Shown here piece by piece: positions 11,336 through 22,716 of a DNA stretch of 64,000 bases (positions are counted from its first letter, which is position 1; each line of letters starts with the position of its first letter). The notes below the pieces were generated by a model. That model did not search any database. It saw nothing but the letters and a program-made list of their open reading frames with translations, and had not been told where the DNA came from. This stretch comes from Viridothelium virens (taxonomy: Eukaryota; Ascomycota; Dothideomycetes; Trypetheliales; Trypetheliaceae), in contig ML991789.1 in assembly GCA_010094025.1 (NCBI GenBank), forward strand, positions 358,930 through 422,929, in the 5' to 3' direction. The translations under genes and the position numbers were made by a program.

Positions 11336-12750
11336 ATGGACATCTTGACTGAGGAAGAAAGTCGTTTGGTCATGGAGAGCATGGCCCCAAAATTTACAAA
11401 GCGCGAGCTCGAGGGGCATGAACCTACCCGGCCTGGGTCGCCAGGACAAGATGTCCTGCTCATTCATGGACCTGGACAACAATATAGGTTGACCTCACAG
11501 CAAGAGATACCTTCTCTGAATTCTCCATCCGAAATACTAGTCAAAGTACGTGTGTATGCAGCTGGAATTACAATGTTGCTAACTGAATTTAGGTCATAGC
11601 TATCGGGCTGAATCCTATCGACTGGAAGGGACCGTGAGTCTTGAGCACGGTCGATCATTATCACTGACTAATATTGGTGTCAAGGGACTTCAATTTCGGA
11701 CTGCCATCATTACCCTGGATCAATGGTCGAGACATGGCTGGCGTTGTCGTGAAGGCGCATAAGCGCTTGCGTAGGATACGAGTTGGCGATGTTGTACATA
11801 CTCCCACTCTGAATTTTCTATTGTATAAGTACCTAACATTAACCCAGGTCCTTAGCCCGTCTACAGACTATCGTGATATTCGCAAAGCGGCTTTTCAAGA
11901 ATTTTCCATAAGTTCTGAGCATAATGCGGCTCGAGTCCCGAGAGATATGCCGATTCAAAGCAGTGCGGTTATGGGCGTTGCCTACGTTACTGCTGCTATT
12001 ACTCTCGGTATCTGCTTTGGACTGGATTTTTCGACTATCGGTAGCTATTTTCGCGCTCCGAATCTACTTCATCTTCTCCAGGAAGTCGATCCGAATGCTC
12101 TAGCTACAGATGTTCGGGACGAGTGTCTCAATGGAATCGAAGAACTCGATCGAGTTAAAGCTGGAGACTGGATTGCCATTTGGGGGGCTTCATCTGCTAC
12201 AGGAATGATTGCCCTACAATTGGCGAAACTTTGTGGTTTACGCGTGATTGGCGTAGCCGACGTCGCTCGCCACGGGGATAAGCTCCTTCAAGCTGGAGCG
12301 GATCTTCTAGTCGATCGTCACGATACCGACCGTGCTGTAGCTATCATACGAGGGGTCACCAAAGGCTCCCTTAGATTTGGACTCGATACCGTTGGCAAAG
12401 ACACTGCAACACGGTTACAGGAATGTCTATCAACAACAGCCGAGGACGGTCGAAAATCGCATCTCGCGGGACTTACTGGCGTCCCAAAAGTTCCGACTGA
12501 CAATGTGGTCCTTCACAAAGTACCAATCAAAACATTTCATGATGTTCCTCAGGTTGGCGAATGTCTGATGGTCTTGCTCGAGAAGCTCTTAGTGGCAAGA
12601 AAATTACTGCCCCCGGAAGTCGAGACTGCCATGGGAGGCTTGAATGGAATCAATGAGGCGCTAGATCTGCTGCGAAAGGGAACGATCTCAGGGAAGCGCG
12701 TTGTTGTTCCGTTGGATACCTCTATTGAACGTGCAACTATTACGATCTGA
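11336..12750 (+). CDS. Second MDR oxidoreductase (trans-enoyl-reductase-like), 4 exons
   Basis: Exons 11336..11545, 11593..11633, 11685..11790 and 11848..12750 give 419 residues. The three introns are 47, 51 and 57 bp. The last is in frame, and I removed it because splicing restores the family sequence RVGDVLSPSTDYRD and an AACCCAG acceptor follows a CTAAC branch site. The GroES-like half has IGLNPIDWKGP (about 74-84) and GRDMAGVVVKA (about 99-109). The NAD(P)-binding motif IWGASSATGMIALQLA lies near residues 230-245. No zinc ligands are seen. A roughly 30-residue stretch before the Rossmann fold (FSTIGSYFRAPNLLHLL) is longer than in the neighbouring MDR at 5488. It lies on the same strand as and 1.2 kb before the SfnG-like gene. 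Substrate unknown. Confidence 0.82.
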
Positions 12751-13987
12751 GCAAGAAATCGTGCTGATCGCTACACCTTGCCTATTCTTTGATGTTCATA
12801 TCGGCAGTGTCAGGGCAATGGGGGGCTCGTGGATATGAAATACAGAAATACCAATCCTACTGATACTTCGTGATACCAGGTGGCCAATACTTTGACTTCC
12901 GCAAAGCCAGGGGCCTCTCGCCAAAAGGGCTGAAAATCGCAGCGGCGAACTTGATAAGATGCCTGGCGAAAATTATTGGCAGAGCTACCTAATTTCCTAT
13001 TTGTTCTCTTTGCAAATAGAGAGGCCTCGGTCGAACCTGAAGCCATAGTCTGTTATAGGCGAATATTTCAGCCATCGTATCTTCCCTTCACAGGGAGCCC
13101 TATCGACGTTTCTTGCTGTCACTTCTTGTGGAGATCTACGATTGCTTGGTTCATTGTCTGAAATAAGTTTCAATACGCCTGCTCTTTAAGAGCACGTAAT
13201 TTTACAGTCAGTCTGTTTATTCTTGGCCCGCCCGATGCAAGATGACAAAAATATCCTGGTAAGCTCCAGCCCTCCGCAACTCTTCGACGAACGCACAGCC
13301 TGACTTAGATAGGCATTTGGTGATTTACTGGACGATCAAGGCCAAAGTGATTGACAATTAAGACGACGCTATCCCTTAAACGTCTAGCAGCTCGATGTTA
13401 GGCTTTTGATCACGCCATTGCTCACCAAGAAGATGCTATGTTCACGTATGCGACCAAACAGGCTGTCGGCATAGTACAGCAACTTTCTGCGGTAGATGTC
13501 TCTCACTTCCTTCAGTGGAGTAATCTAGGCCTGATGAAATGATCTCTTCAAGGATTGGTAGCGAATGAGGACCACAGAAGATCTCAGGGTTCAGAAGCTT
13601 TCCCTCGTCAAGCAGGGCACGCTGCATCGTCGTGGGCATCGGACAGATTAACTTCCTGTATGTCGGCAATCCGCCGATCGGTCAAGATGAACCTGTGTCG
13701 TTACCCCCACCTTACCACCTGGCTCATGCTATGACGAAGTATTGCAAATCCTGGCGAAAAGCTTGCTTCTAAGTGTACCAGCCACACAAGCGTCGACGGC
13801 TGGAGGTCTCCCTAATGTCGTGGATATAGATATAGTAAGTGATGCGCTAGTTGCGCTAATGGGCATGTCAGGTAGGAAAACCATGGCACGGTATGCCGAC
13901 GAAAGCTATCTTTGTCGAGCTTCCCATATTTATTTTTCTTAATCAATCTACTCTGCCTCTCTTGCACCAACAAGTACCTCTGTCCAG
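12751..13987. other. Intergenic, no certain gene
   Basis: 1.2 kb before the SfnG-like gene. A minus-strand frame at 13669..13442 contains the protein-like stretch GKLLNPEIFCGPHSLPILEE, but it has no partner exons that I can find. It may be a fragment or chance. Confidence 0.4.
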
Positions 13988-15480
13988 ATGTCCACAATGG
14001 CCACAAGTAGTACCAATGGTATTCACGGAAGAATCGTCAATGGAGGGTTGGACAATGGATTGGATCACGCTAATCAACTGAACTCAGACCCAAATCGCAT
14101 CAAATTTGCGTAAGACTTATATGCATCTTCCCATTCCTAGAGTCATTGAATTGATGTCGTGACCTAGATATTGGGTTCCGAACGTGTCCGGTGGTCTTGT
14201 TATCTCCAAAATCCCACAACAGACTGATTGGACTCTTGACGCCAACATCAGATATGCTCAGATTGCTGAGAAGGTTGGCTTCGAATACGCATTGTCACAG
14301 ATTCGATTCATGGCCGGCTACGGTGCTGTGAGCGAGCTCTAATCTCATGAAGCAGAGTAGTTACTGACAAGGCCCCGCTTCATAGGACCATCAACATGAG
14401 TCCGTCTCAATCTCGCAAGCCTTGCTCCACTTTACCTCCAAACTCAACGTAATTGCTGCACTTCTTCCTGGCCCCTGGAATCCAGCAGTAGCAGCTAAGC
14501 AGATTGCGAGCATTGATCAATACACGAATGGGTGAGCTAGATTCCGAGGATATTGGTTCAATGGTGCAAGCCTGACATGCTTCAGTCGGATTTCTGTGAA
14601 TATCGTTTCCGGATGGTTCAAGGCAGAGTTCACTAGCATTGGCCAATGGTGGCTTGATCATGCCGAACGATACCGGCGAAGCAATGAGTTCATCCGATGT
14701 CTGAAGGGCATCTGGACACAGGAGAAGTTCAATTTTAGTGGCGATTTCTATCAGGTAAATTATGCAGTCGCTTAAGAGGTTGTCTATACAGCGCTAACGA
14801 ACACGAAAAAGTTTCACGACTATCCTCTCCAGCCGAAGCCCATTTCGAGACCTGGACGCCCACATCCCGAGATCTTTCAAGGAGGCAATTCCATTGACGC
14901 GCGCGAAAACGCTGCTACCGTCTCCGACTATTACTTCATGAATGGGAATACGCTCGAGGGGTTTCAGACGCAGATTAAAGACGTTAAAAATCGCGCCGAG
15001 CGAGAAGGCCGTTTAGCTGATGTGAAGTTTGCCGTGAATGGCTTCGTCATTTGTCGTGAAACCGAAGGAGAAGCGGTGCAGGTGTTGCAGGAGATTCAGG
15101 GCAAGGCCAACAAAGAGGCGGTTGAGGCTTTTGGGGACGCAGTCAAGAATGCTGGCGCTAGTACGAGCAACAAGACGGGAATGTGGGCGAACTCCAAATT
15201 TGAGGATCTCGTTCAGTATAACGACGGATTTAGAACAAAACTCATTGGAACGAAGGAGCAAATTGCGGATCGTATTTTGTTGTTGAAGAGTCTGGGGGTG
15301 AATATCTTGTTGACTGCTTTTCTTCATTACGAAGTGGAAGTAGAGCAATTCGGAAGTGAGGTATTGCCACTGGTCAGGAAGCTTGAGGCCGAGGGTCGCG
15401 GGAAGGATGCTGAGCTTGAGATCAGGTTGACTGGCGATGTGTACCGCGAGAAGAAGACAGGAGAAGAGTCGGCCACATGA
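13988..15480 (+). CDS. SfnG-type FMNH2-dependent dimethylsulfone monooxygenase (5 exons)
   Basis: Exons 13988..14109, 14168..14327, 14386..14531, 14586..14754 and 14812..15480 give 421 residues with matching phases (2,0,2,0). It is a bacterial-luciferase-like TIM barrel. The conserved string of the SfnG branch is present almost entirely: YWVPNVSGGLVISKI, EYALSQIRFMAGYGADHQHE, ALLPGPWNPAVAAKQ, VNIVSGWFKAEF, HPEIFQGGNS and DLVQYNDGF. Such enzymes use reduced FMN from a separate reductase to cleave dimethylsulfone to methanesulfinate, feeding sulfur assimilation. About 40 residues at the N-terminus, encoded by exon 1 and rich in Ser/Asn/Gly, are additional to the bacterial length of about 365. 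Location is probably cytosolic. The SfnB/DszC-like gene nearby is the expected partner. No flavin reductase was recognised in the window. Confidence 0.92.
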
Positions 15481-16976
15481 ATTGCTCGCTAGTATTCTCA
15501 TTGTACGAGAGAAACCGCAGTAAGATCTTCTCTGCAACCAGTTGGTGCTCCTGTCCAGCCAGATCTTCAGCTTTGCCGGTTCTGAGCTTGCCACATTGAT
15601 ATCCGCTTGGAATGCAATGCATGCAAAGCTGTTCACGATTCCTCCTGGAAGGGATGCGACCAAGTTTGTCACTTGGACAATTTGAGGGTAAAGGTATCAG
15701 CGAGAGCCACTATGAAGGCAATGTTTGGCTCGAAGATAGTAGATATATGCATTCACTGATCGAGAAGTCCATCGTTGTGACGAGGTCGCAACAAGGCATT
15801 CCGGCCGAGAAAGCTATCATCCCGCTATGCCCAGTGCTGCGAACTGTTTGTTCAAAACTCTGGTAGTTAGGGTATATTGTGCACTTTCGCTTTTGGAGGC
15901 CTAGTGCGGTGAATGTAGGGGCAGTTCCTGGACCTGACGATGGTGAAACGCCTAGCGATAAGAAGTACTGTGAATCTGGGAGGACGGAAGGCCAGGCGGC
16001 TTGGGTAGTATCAGTGACGAGGCAGTGGAAGATTTCCCTACTTTAATAGATAATGCGACTGATGCAGTTCGATGCGCCGATATCTCTAAGCGTTGTTTGA
16101 TAAGGAGCAGCGCAGCCGGATGAGGGAATGGCGGAATTCGTGAGGAGTACGGAGTACGCATGATACGATATCCTAGAGTACCCCATTTGGTCCTTTCCAG
16201 ATATGCGCTCTTCCAATTCACCTTTTTGCATACCTCTTCGCCCGTTGCTGATCCTTGGGGATCCTAAAGAACAATTATTACTCTTTAGCATTGTGCGAAA
16301 CTACCTGCCAGGTGGTAGGTGCCTTTACCTAGGGCTGTCACGTGTTCTCATTTCCCACTGATCGCCTCAGGGGTTGCCAAGACGGCGAAATTCCGCAATA
16401 ATCTACCACACCGTCTTCAAGATAACCCTAACCGTGCATTGCATGAAATCTCTGGATACCAGTCAGTACCAATCAGAACAGCACGAGAGCCGCTTTCCAT
16501 GGATATACCACCAATGTGACGTGCTAATTAGGGCCTTCCCCTTCTACAGTATAACTCCGTAAACAGGTAGCCCTTCCTAATACAGTAGTGCCGCGTCGCT
16601 TCGAGAAAGGAATATGTTTGGAGACCACTTAGCCTCCTAACACACTTTGTCCTATTTATGAGCACAGTCCAGTCATACACACAGTCGCCATTCTGTCAAG
16701 TGTCGCTAAGCCAAGCGCCTCGCGAGCCTGGTGTTGCGTGAGATATAGTGCCAAGAGCTCCCTCAAGCCGCCTCCAGCGGTCCTTCGTAAAACTCGGTCT
16801 CGAACAGGCCGGAAATGCCTCTCAGTTCAAGAACCTGAAAACTGCTTTATAAGGTCTGTGGTGTACCTTCTGCTCCTTCGTTCGGGTACTCTTTACTTTG
16901 ACATCAGTACAGTTTACTGCAACCTTTTCGTTTCCAGTCTGTCTTTACCAATATTCTTTATTGCCATTCTTTAACT
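15481..16976. other. Intergenic, no gene seen
   Basis: 1.5 kb between the SfnG-like gene and the LPMO gene. Short frames only. The last 130 bp is the LPMO leader, which is CT-rich before the ATG. Confidence 0.55.
16846..16853 (+). promoter_or_regulatory. TATA-like element of the LPMO gene
   Basis: TTTATAAG lies about 125 bp upstream of the LPMO ATG, with a pyrimidine-rich segment between. Assigned by sequence and spacing only. Confidence 0.4.
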
Positions 16977-18161
16977 ATGAAGTCTTACGTTTTTTCAACG
17001 CTTGCAGTCGCCGCAAGCATTGCTCAGGCGCATACTACTCTCTATGCCCTGTGGGTAAATGATGTGGATCAAGGACTTGGAAATACCGGAACCGGTTACA
17101 TCAGGAGCCCCCCCAACAACAATCCTGTCAAGGACCTGACCTCGCCCGATATGGCCTGCAACGTCAACAATGTACCTGCACCTAAGTATGTCAGTGTCAA
17201 GCCCGGTGATAACGTCACTTTCGAGTGGCACCACAATTCGCGTGATGCCAGCGACGACATCATTGCTTCATCTCATAAAGGACCGGTTCAAGTTTACATG
17301 GCCCCCATGACCTCTTCGCAAGGCTCCGGTCCTATATGGCAAAAGATTGCTGAACATGGCTATGACGCAACATCTAAGAGATGGGCTGTAGACGACTTGA
17401 TCTCCAATAAAGGCAAACACAGTATCATCGTTCCTGATGTCGCGGACGGTAACTATTTCCTGAGGCCGGAGATCATTGCCTTGCATGAAGCAGACACCTT
17501 ACACGACCAAAATTCCGCTCGTGGAGCTCAATTTTACTTTGAGTGTGCACAGCTGAAGATTTCAGGAGGTTCTGGCTCCGCTATGCCCGCTGGCGTGTCG
17601 TTCCCTGGCGCATACAAGGACAGCGACCCGGGTGTTCATTTCAATCTTTATGGTAGTTTTTCCACTTACCCTGTTCCCGGACCGACTGTCTGGTCTGTTG
17701 GTGCGGTCGCGACGTCTACCGTCCTATCACAGGCTTCTACAGCCGCGCCTTCTTCTGCTGTCGCCCCGTCAGGTACACCAGTTTCGTCCTCTGCTACCAC
17801 TTCATCTTCATCTCTGGTGGAAGCTGCTCCGACAGCGGCCTCCTCGATCAGCTCCACGTCCAGTGATGTCGCTCCCGCTTCTGCTAGTACGTTTGCCAAT
17901 AGCATAACCGCGTCTGTTTCATCGACAACCACCACTACTGTTCCCACTACCCTCGCTACTAGCGTGAAACCATCTTCTGCTGCTACTACTGCAGGAGCTC
18001 CTGGTGAGGATGACGACGGAGAGTGTCCCGAGGACGGTGATTTCAATCCCACTACGTCGGAGGCAAGTCCTGCCATGCCCTATTCAGCCACGACTGCAGC
18101 CCAAAGCGCAGCATCGGCTGCTGATGGGGACGATGGGGATGATGGTGACTGTGAGCCTTAA
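16977..18161 (+). CDS. AA9 lytic polysaccharide monooxygenase with Ser/Thr linker and acidic tail
   Basis: Single exon, 394 residues. Residues 1-18 are a signal peptide cleaved before His19, which would be the N-terminal copper-brace histidine. The second copper histidine is His100 in [11 protein letters not shown], after the family motif [12 protein letters not shown], and the axial tyrosine is Tyr187 in QFYFEC. All active-site residues are therefore present. The catalytic domain ends near residue 235. About 110 residues of Ser/Thr/Ala/Val low complexity follow, a probable O-glycosylated linker. The C-terminus is very acidic ([12 protein letters not shown] and [12 protein letters not shown]) and has three cysteines; it is neither a CBM1 nor a GPI signal. 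The enzyme oxidatively cleaves cellulose or related glucans outside the cell. The cellobiose dehydrogenase at 32198 is a likely electron donor. Confidence 0.93.
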   Translation: MKSYVFSTLAVAASIAQAHTTLYALWVNDVDQGLGNTGTGYIRSPPNNNPVKDLTSPDMACNVNNVPAPKYVSVKPGDNVTFEWHHNSRDASDDIIASSHKGPVQVYMAPMTSSQGSGPIWQKIAEHGYDATSKRWAVDDLISNKGKHSIIVPDVADGNYFLRPEIIALHEADTLHDQNSARGAQFYFECAQLKISGGSGSAMPAGVSFPGAYKDSDPGVHFNLYGSFSTYPVPGPTVWSVGAVATSTVLSQASTAAPSSAVAPSGTPVSSSATTSSSSLVEAAPTAASSISSTSSDVAPASASTFANSITASVSSTTTTTVPTTLATSVKPSSAATTAGAPGEDDDGECPEDGDFNPTTSEASPAMPYSATTAAQSAASAADGDDGDDGDCEP

Positions 18162-21100
18162 GGTAATCTTGGGGACTTTTGTGTGGAGGGAAAGCGTTCA
18201 AATGTATTACAATCTTCTCTTTTTACCTTAACGGTATGAGGAATCTGGATATTCGTGTTCATGTCGTTACATTCAAAGTCAGGGAATAAGGTTGGCGCTC
18301 TGCAAATCCACATGAGAGGAAGGCTTTGTTGATAATTGTACAACTATGGAGTCCCGCAACTCCCTCACTTTTGAAATTGTCCGAATAAAGTGTTTCCTGT
18401 TCAGATTGATCGAGAAATTGCCCGAAAAGTGGAGAGAGAATACATCTGGACATGACGCGAAGGTAGAAGGTGACATATTCTAATCCTATCGCCGCAGCGT
18501 CCCTCGGCCAGCGCATCTAGCTTCTAAAACATTTTCAGCTGAAAGTTGCTGTTTATGATGCCTCTTCCCACTCCAATCTTTGGTTGTATTAGAGCTTACG
18601 GAGAAGTTGAGAGCGGGTGGACGCGAATGTCAAGTTCAGCCGGAGATGGGATTACGAAAGGTAGCCTGACATCAGAATATTTCTGTCGCCAGAAGCAGTA
18701 TGAGACACTACTCGGCCTTGTTTGGCTGGCTGACTGACCAGTAAGCAAAAAGCGCGGCGGCTTGGAGCCCTTAGCCTTGCACCGGAAACATGAGAGCCGT
18801 GGTGTCGCGCACATTGGCGGCAGCTAAGGACGAATCTATTGGACCTAGCTCCCTAAGGAGCAGATCCTTACAGCTGAATCTCGACCACGCTGCCGATCGC
18901 CCAGTGCTGAACCCTGACAGCGGTATCCCGAACCGAAAACATTTCCTTGTGCTAACGATGAAACAATATCAAGATTGGTTGGGAGCGTCACCGCAAATCC
19001 AGGAACTCGGCTTTAATTGCCTTTGAAGCTTTTCGCGGGGCTACGCCTGCCTGTTCGTGGTATATCGAGGGCTCCAGAAAGGCACATTCCATGGCCCGCA
19101 CTAGTTGGCAAAGTTCGGAACAGAAGTCTTCCGGATCACTTTGGGCGCTGCTTGAATGATTTGGTATGACTATGGCTACTGCTTGTCCCTATTCACCAAG
19201 CCGATCCTTTCAAGGCCATATTGTGCAGCATGAAATCAATCGTTCCTGCACCTAGCTGTAGGTGAATTTGCCAGTCGTTTTGACTTGAAGCTACTACTAC
19301 AGCGTGCTCCTGACCATTTTTGTTTCAATCTCAGTATTTCTTCTCTATATTGGGAACCTTTGGAGAGATAAATTAAGGGAGTCTGGCTATGAGAATTTCC
19401 CCAGCCGAGGCCATGATGTTGAAACAGGAAGAAAGAGAGCTATTTCAGGACATGAAGAGTCTTCGAGAAATGTAAGTATAATAATCTAGACCTCGAATCG
19501 CCCCGTATGCTAGCTAACTGGAGTCTGGCAAAAAGACTACATCAAAGGCCTCTGCGTCCAAGGATGGAATTTCACTTAAGCAGAGATCGACAGCAGCTCC
19601 GAGAGCCTCAAGTTGGACGCCACAACGAACGTAGTACGGTGCACCACATCAAAGATGACCGCCAACATGAACATGATAGTCCTGGCGTTGAAAAGGAAAC
19701 ATCGCACAAACGACAACCTGGTGCTCAGAGCAACTTGCAAATCCGAATCGAAATGAGTAATAGAGGTCGGCCGGGAGAGTGCGTGGGAAATGAAGCTTTG
19801 TGCATCAACTGTTCGGATAGTCGCAGAAAGCGATTCCACGCAACGACCAACGATGGTGTCAGTGCGGAGGCGAGGCAGGACGAGAGAAGGAGAACACGAG
19901 TCGCTAGCTGCCGGTAGTCGTTTCAATACATGCATTTCGGCAGTGTAGGTATGCAGTTCCGTCCGCGGATTTCGTTGAGCTCTTCCTTCTCTTGCATTTA
20001 GCGGCCTCGCTGTTCTTCGTTCTATTATTTGACTCAAGACTTTGAGATTTCTGAGAAGCTTCGCTTTGAATGCATGTTTTGCGAACATTAAGATTGGCCT
20101 ATCTTTGCTTTTGGCGATGGTAGTTGGCGCACATACCTAGTGCCTGTGCTACTCAACAACGATTACTACCGCATCGCCGGGATCGCGTCTTGCATGGTCT
20201 TGCGGCCCTTTAGCGTCTGCTCGGCAAAGCTTCATCATCTCACATAGATACCGCAATTAAGTCCTCCTTCTTTTTCAGAGCATGACTTCTACTCTGAGAT
20301 GCTAGGTCAGCGGACAGACACCACAATGCACAGGTTTCGGGTGCTCACCACATGTGCACGTTCAACCTTCTGGGTGCCTGCAGTTAGTATGAACCCCATC
20401 TTGGACTCCCACCATCACATGAACTGGCACTTTGCCAATGTGAATGCTGAGTTCCTTTCAAATTGATGGACCATGCCACGAGAATACTCACAATTTCGCA
20501 CACAGTAGATAACGGCACACGTAGCCGGTGTCGTGCGCTTGCTCTTCGTGGTACTATCCCTCGGACATGTCTGAAGGCGTGAAATTGACGCTTCGTGCGT
20601 TGCAGCACCGCTGAGCTGATAGACTTTATCTATATTCATGCATGGGGTTGTCACTTCCTGTCCTCTTGTCTTGCTGAGTATATCATCTTCCCGAACGTTG
20701 TCCAGAAAATCAAGGGCGGAAGAGCATAAGTCGATCTCTGATACAAATCTTGGCAAGCTATTTGAGAGCTTGCACCCAACGGTGCGACAGCCGTGAACCG
20801 CATCGGTGTTGACCTCCGGGCTAGATGTATCAACATCGTATATGGCCCTTTCCGCAGCCGCGCGAAGATAGCGGCAAACCAATCTCAGCTGCCTTCGTCA
20901 AAGCAGAGGTCCTAGATGATAATACCGAAGTATTTGAGTAACTGGAAGAGCAGATTTGATGTCCAATACGCGAGCACTTATTTCGCATCTTTTGTCGCGA
21001 GAAACAAGAACGGGTTACGCACAGCGATAGAGTTTCTGGAAGCGAAAGAGGATATTGCATTGAGCATGCAGCAAAGCTTTGGTACCGATAAAGCTTGCGA

Positions 21101-21299
21101 ATTGCCAGTTCTGAGCCAAACTGCACGGTCTTTTTGTCGCTCTCCCAACTACTGGCGGAAGATGGAGACGATTGCCGCTAATGAACTATGGGGGGAAACT
21201 GAGATTCGGACGACAAACACAGGCATTGCACAAAACTAAAAGAAAAAAAAAAGGGAAGTCTGAGGTATGAGAGGGTCTGTGTGTTTTTGGGAGTCCGGC
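18162..21299. other. Long intergenic region, no certain gene
   Basis: 3.1 kb. A possible exon at about 19398..19470 (+) encodes the helical stretch EAMMLKQEERELFQDMKSL and ends in a GTAAGTATA donor. Downstream frames read partly like protein but contain stops, so this may be a decayed gene. Frames at 20415..20882 and 20830..21126 (-) have no ATG or motif I recognise. Confidence 0.4.
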
Positions 21300-22716
21300 C
21301 TATTCGCGTGTGGCCTTGCTGGCTTTTTCTTTGAGCGGTGCCGGAAGTTTGTTTGCAGTGCCGTTCTGGTTGCCCTTGATCTCGTGACCAACTGTCTGCG
21401 TGATGACCTTGACGATGTTACGAAGCCCGTGCTGTCTCTCATCCCGGTTCCGCCCAAGAAATAGACTCGCTACAGGCCATGCATGAATTGAGCCCTTTTC
21501 CTCGTGAACACTGAGATCCACGTTTGCTTTCTTTAGTAGTCGAATAAGATCTCTAGTCTCGGGTGCAAAGACTTCTTCGGTTCCGAACAGAAAAGACCAT
21601 CCGTGCAAGGGGCTTGCTCTTCTCCACCATTCAACGTCTTTGCATTTTCCTGGTGAGACCAGCGGATCGTCTAGTGAGCCCATAGGTCCGGCGTATTGGT
21701 TCCCGTAAAGATGCAAGCTATCTGCATCGAGATAGTCACTTGGAGTATTCCGATTTTTCACAGAAACCAGCGTCACCCAGGGCGATATTAGTATGCCTAG
21801 TCCGGGAAAATTGCGACGCTCATTAGGATCCATAGATTTTTGTAACAGCATGCCGAGGATAAGTGTAGCGCCAGCAGAGTCTCCACCAACGCAGATTTGT
21901 GACGAGTTTTCCACTCGCGAAAGGACGTAATTATAACCGGCTAGAGTTTGCTGCAGCTGAGTCGGATACACAGCATCCGGAGCTAGTGAATATTCCAGGG
22001 CAAATAGAGCCGGATTATGAAGTCCCGATTTCTTGAGGAGTGCCACCCAAGCAAGAAGAAATTCGATGTAGAAATAACTTGAGCCCATTGAAAAGCCGCC
22101 GCCTGCCGAGTGTGAGCCCTCGCCGGCGACCTGAACATTGACAATGTATGAACGCACCATGACAATAGTAAATGACGACATCCGGTTGCCGAGATTCGTC
22201 GATAGTCACCCAAAGCCCCTTGACACCTTCCTGCGTCAAAATTAGCAAAGTGGAGGAAGACAAACGCTTCCATGCCACAAACTCGATTAACCTCCCGCCA
22301 AGGGACTGACGACTGCATGTACCTATGACGAAGCAGGCGGAAGTAGAAGAATGGAAGTGCAACTTCTTTGGAGAAGAAGACTTTGCCCACTGTTGCAGGT
22401 ATGTTCGCGAATGCGTAGCGAACGCATCTAATCACAAAATCCTGAAAGGGAGAAGCTTGCTGAACAAACGGTGTTTGTCGATCTTTCGAGATGAGAAATC
22501 TCTCATGTATGAACTTGGTTGGAAGTAGAATTGCTTCATAGCTAAATATGAGTCTGGAGCTGGTTGAGGAGTGACACCAAGACACGTACCAAGAAATGGT
22601 GACGCTTTGATTGCAACCTGTAGCGATTTCCAAAATCCTACACGCAATAGCAGCTGCGGGAAGAGAAGAGCAATAAAAACGAGACAATCCAAATACGAGA
22701 TCTGGCCTAATATCAT
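21300..22716 (-). CDS. Membrane-anchored alpha/beta hydrolase, HSL (fold-3) family
   Basis: Exons 22716..22590, 22533..22292, 22230..22158 and 22102..21300 give 414 residues. The three introns are 56, 61 and 55 bp and the phases match (1,0,1). The frame before the ATG at 22716 is open but contains only a GTG start. An N-terminal hydrophobic segment (LVFIALLFPQLLL) should anchor the protein in a membrane. The oxyanion-hole motif HGGGF is assembled across the third intron (about 147-151) and the nucleophile is Ser in GDSAG (about 221-225). A histidine lies in GSIHAW. This is the hormone-sensitive-lipase class of esterases/lipases, related to fungal steryl-acetyl hydrolases; exact substrate unknown. 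The last 40 residues are Lys/Asn-rich, beyond the catalytic domain. Confidence 0.85.

Noticed and set aside
19507-20088. Overlapping ORFs of about 140-170 codons on both strands
   Set aside because: Neither has family motifs, one is very Arg-rich and the other its complement; likely chance or relic.
20415-21126. Minus-strand Cys-containing ORFs as a possible zinc-finger protein
   Set aside because: No ATG start, no regular cysteine spacing, no splice support.
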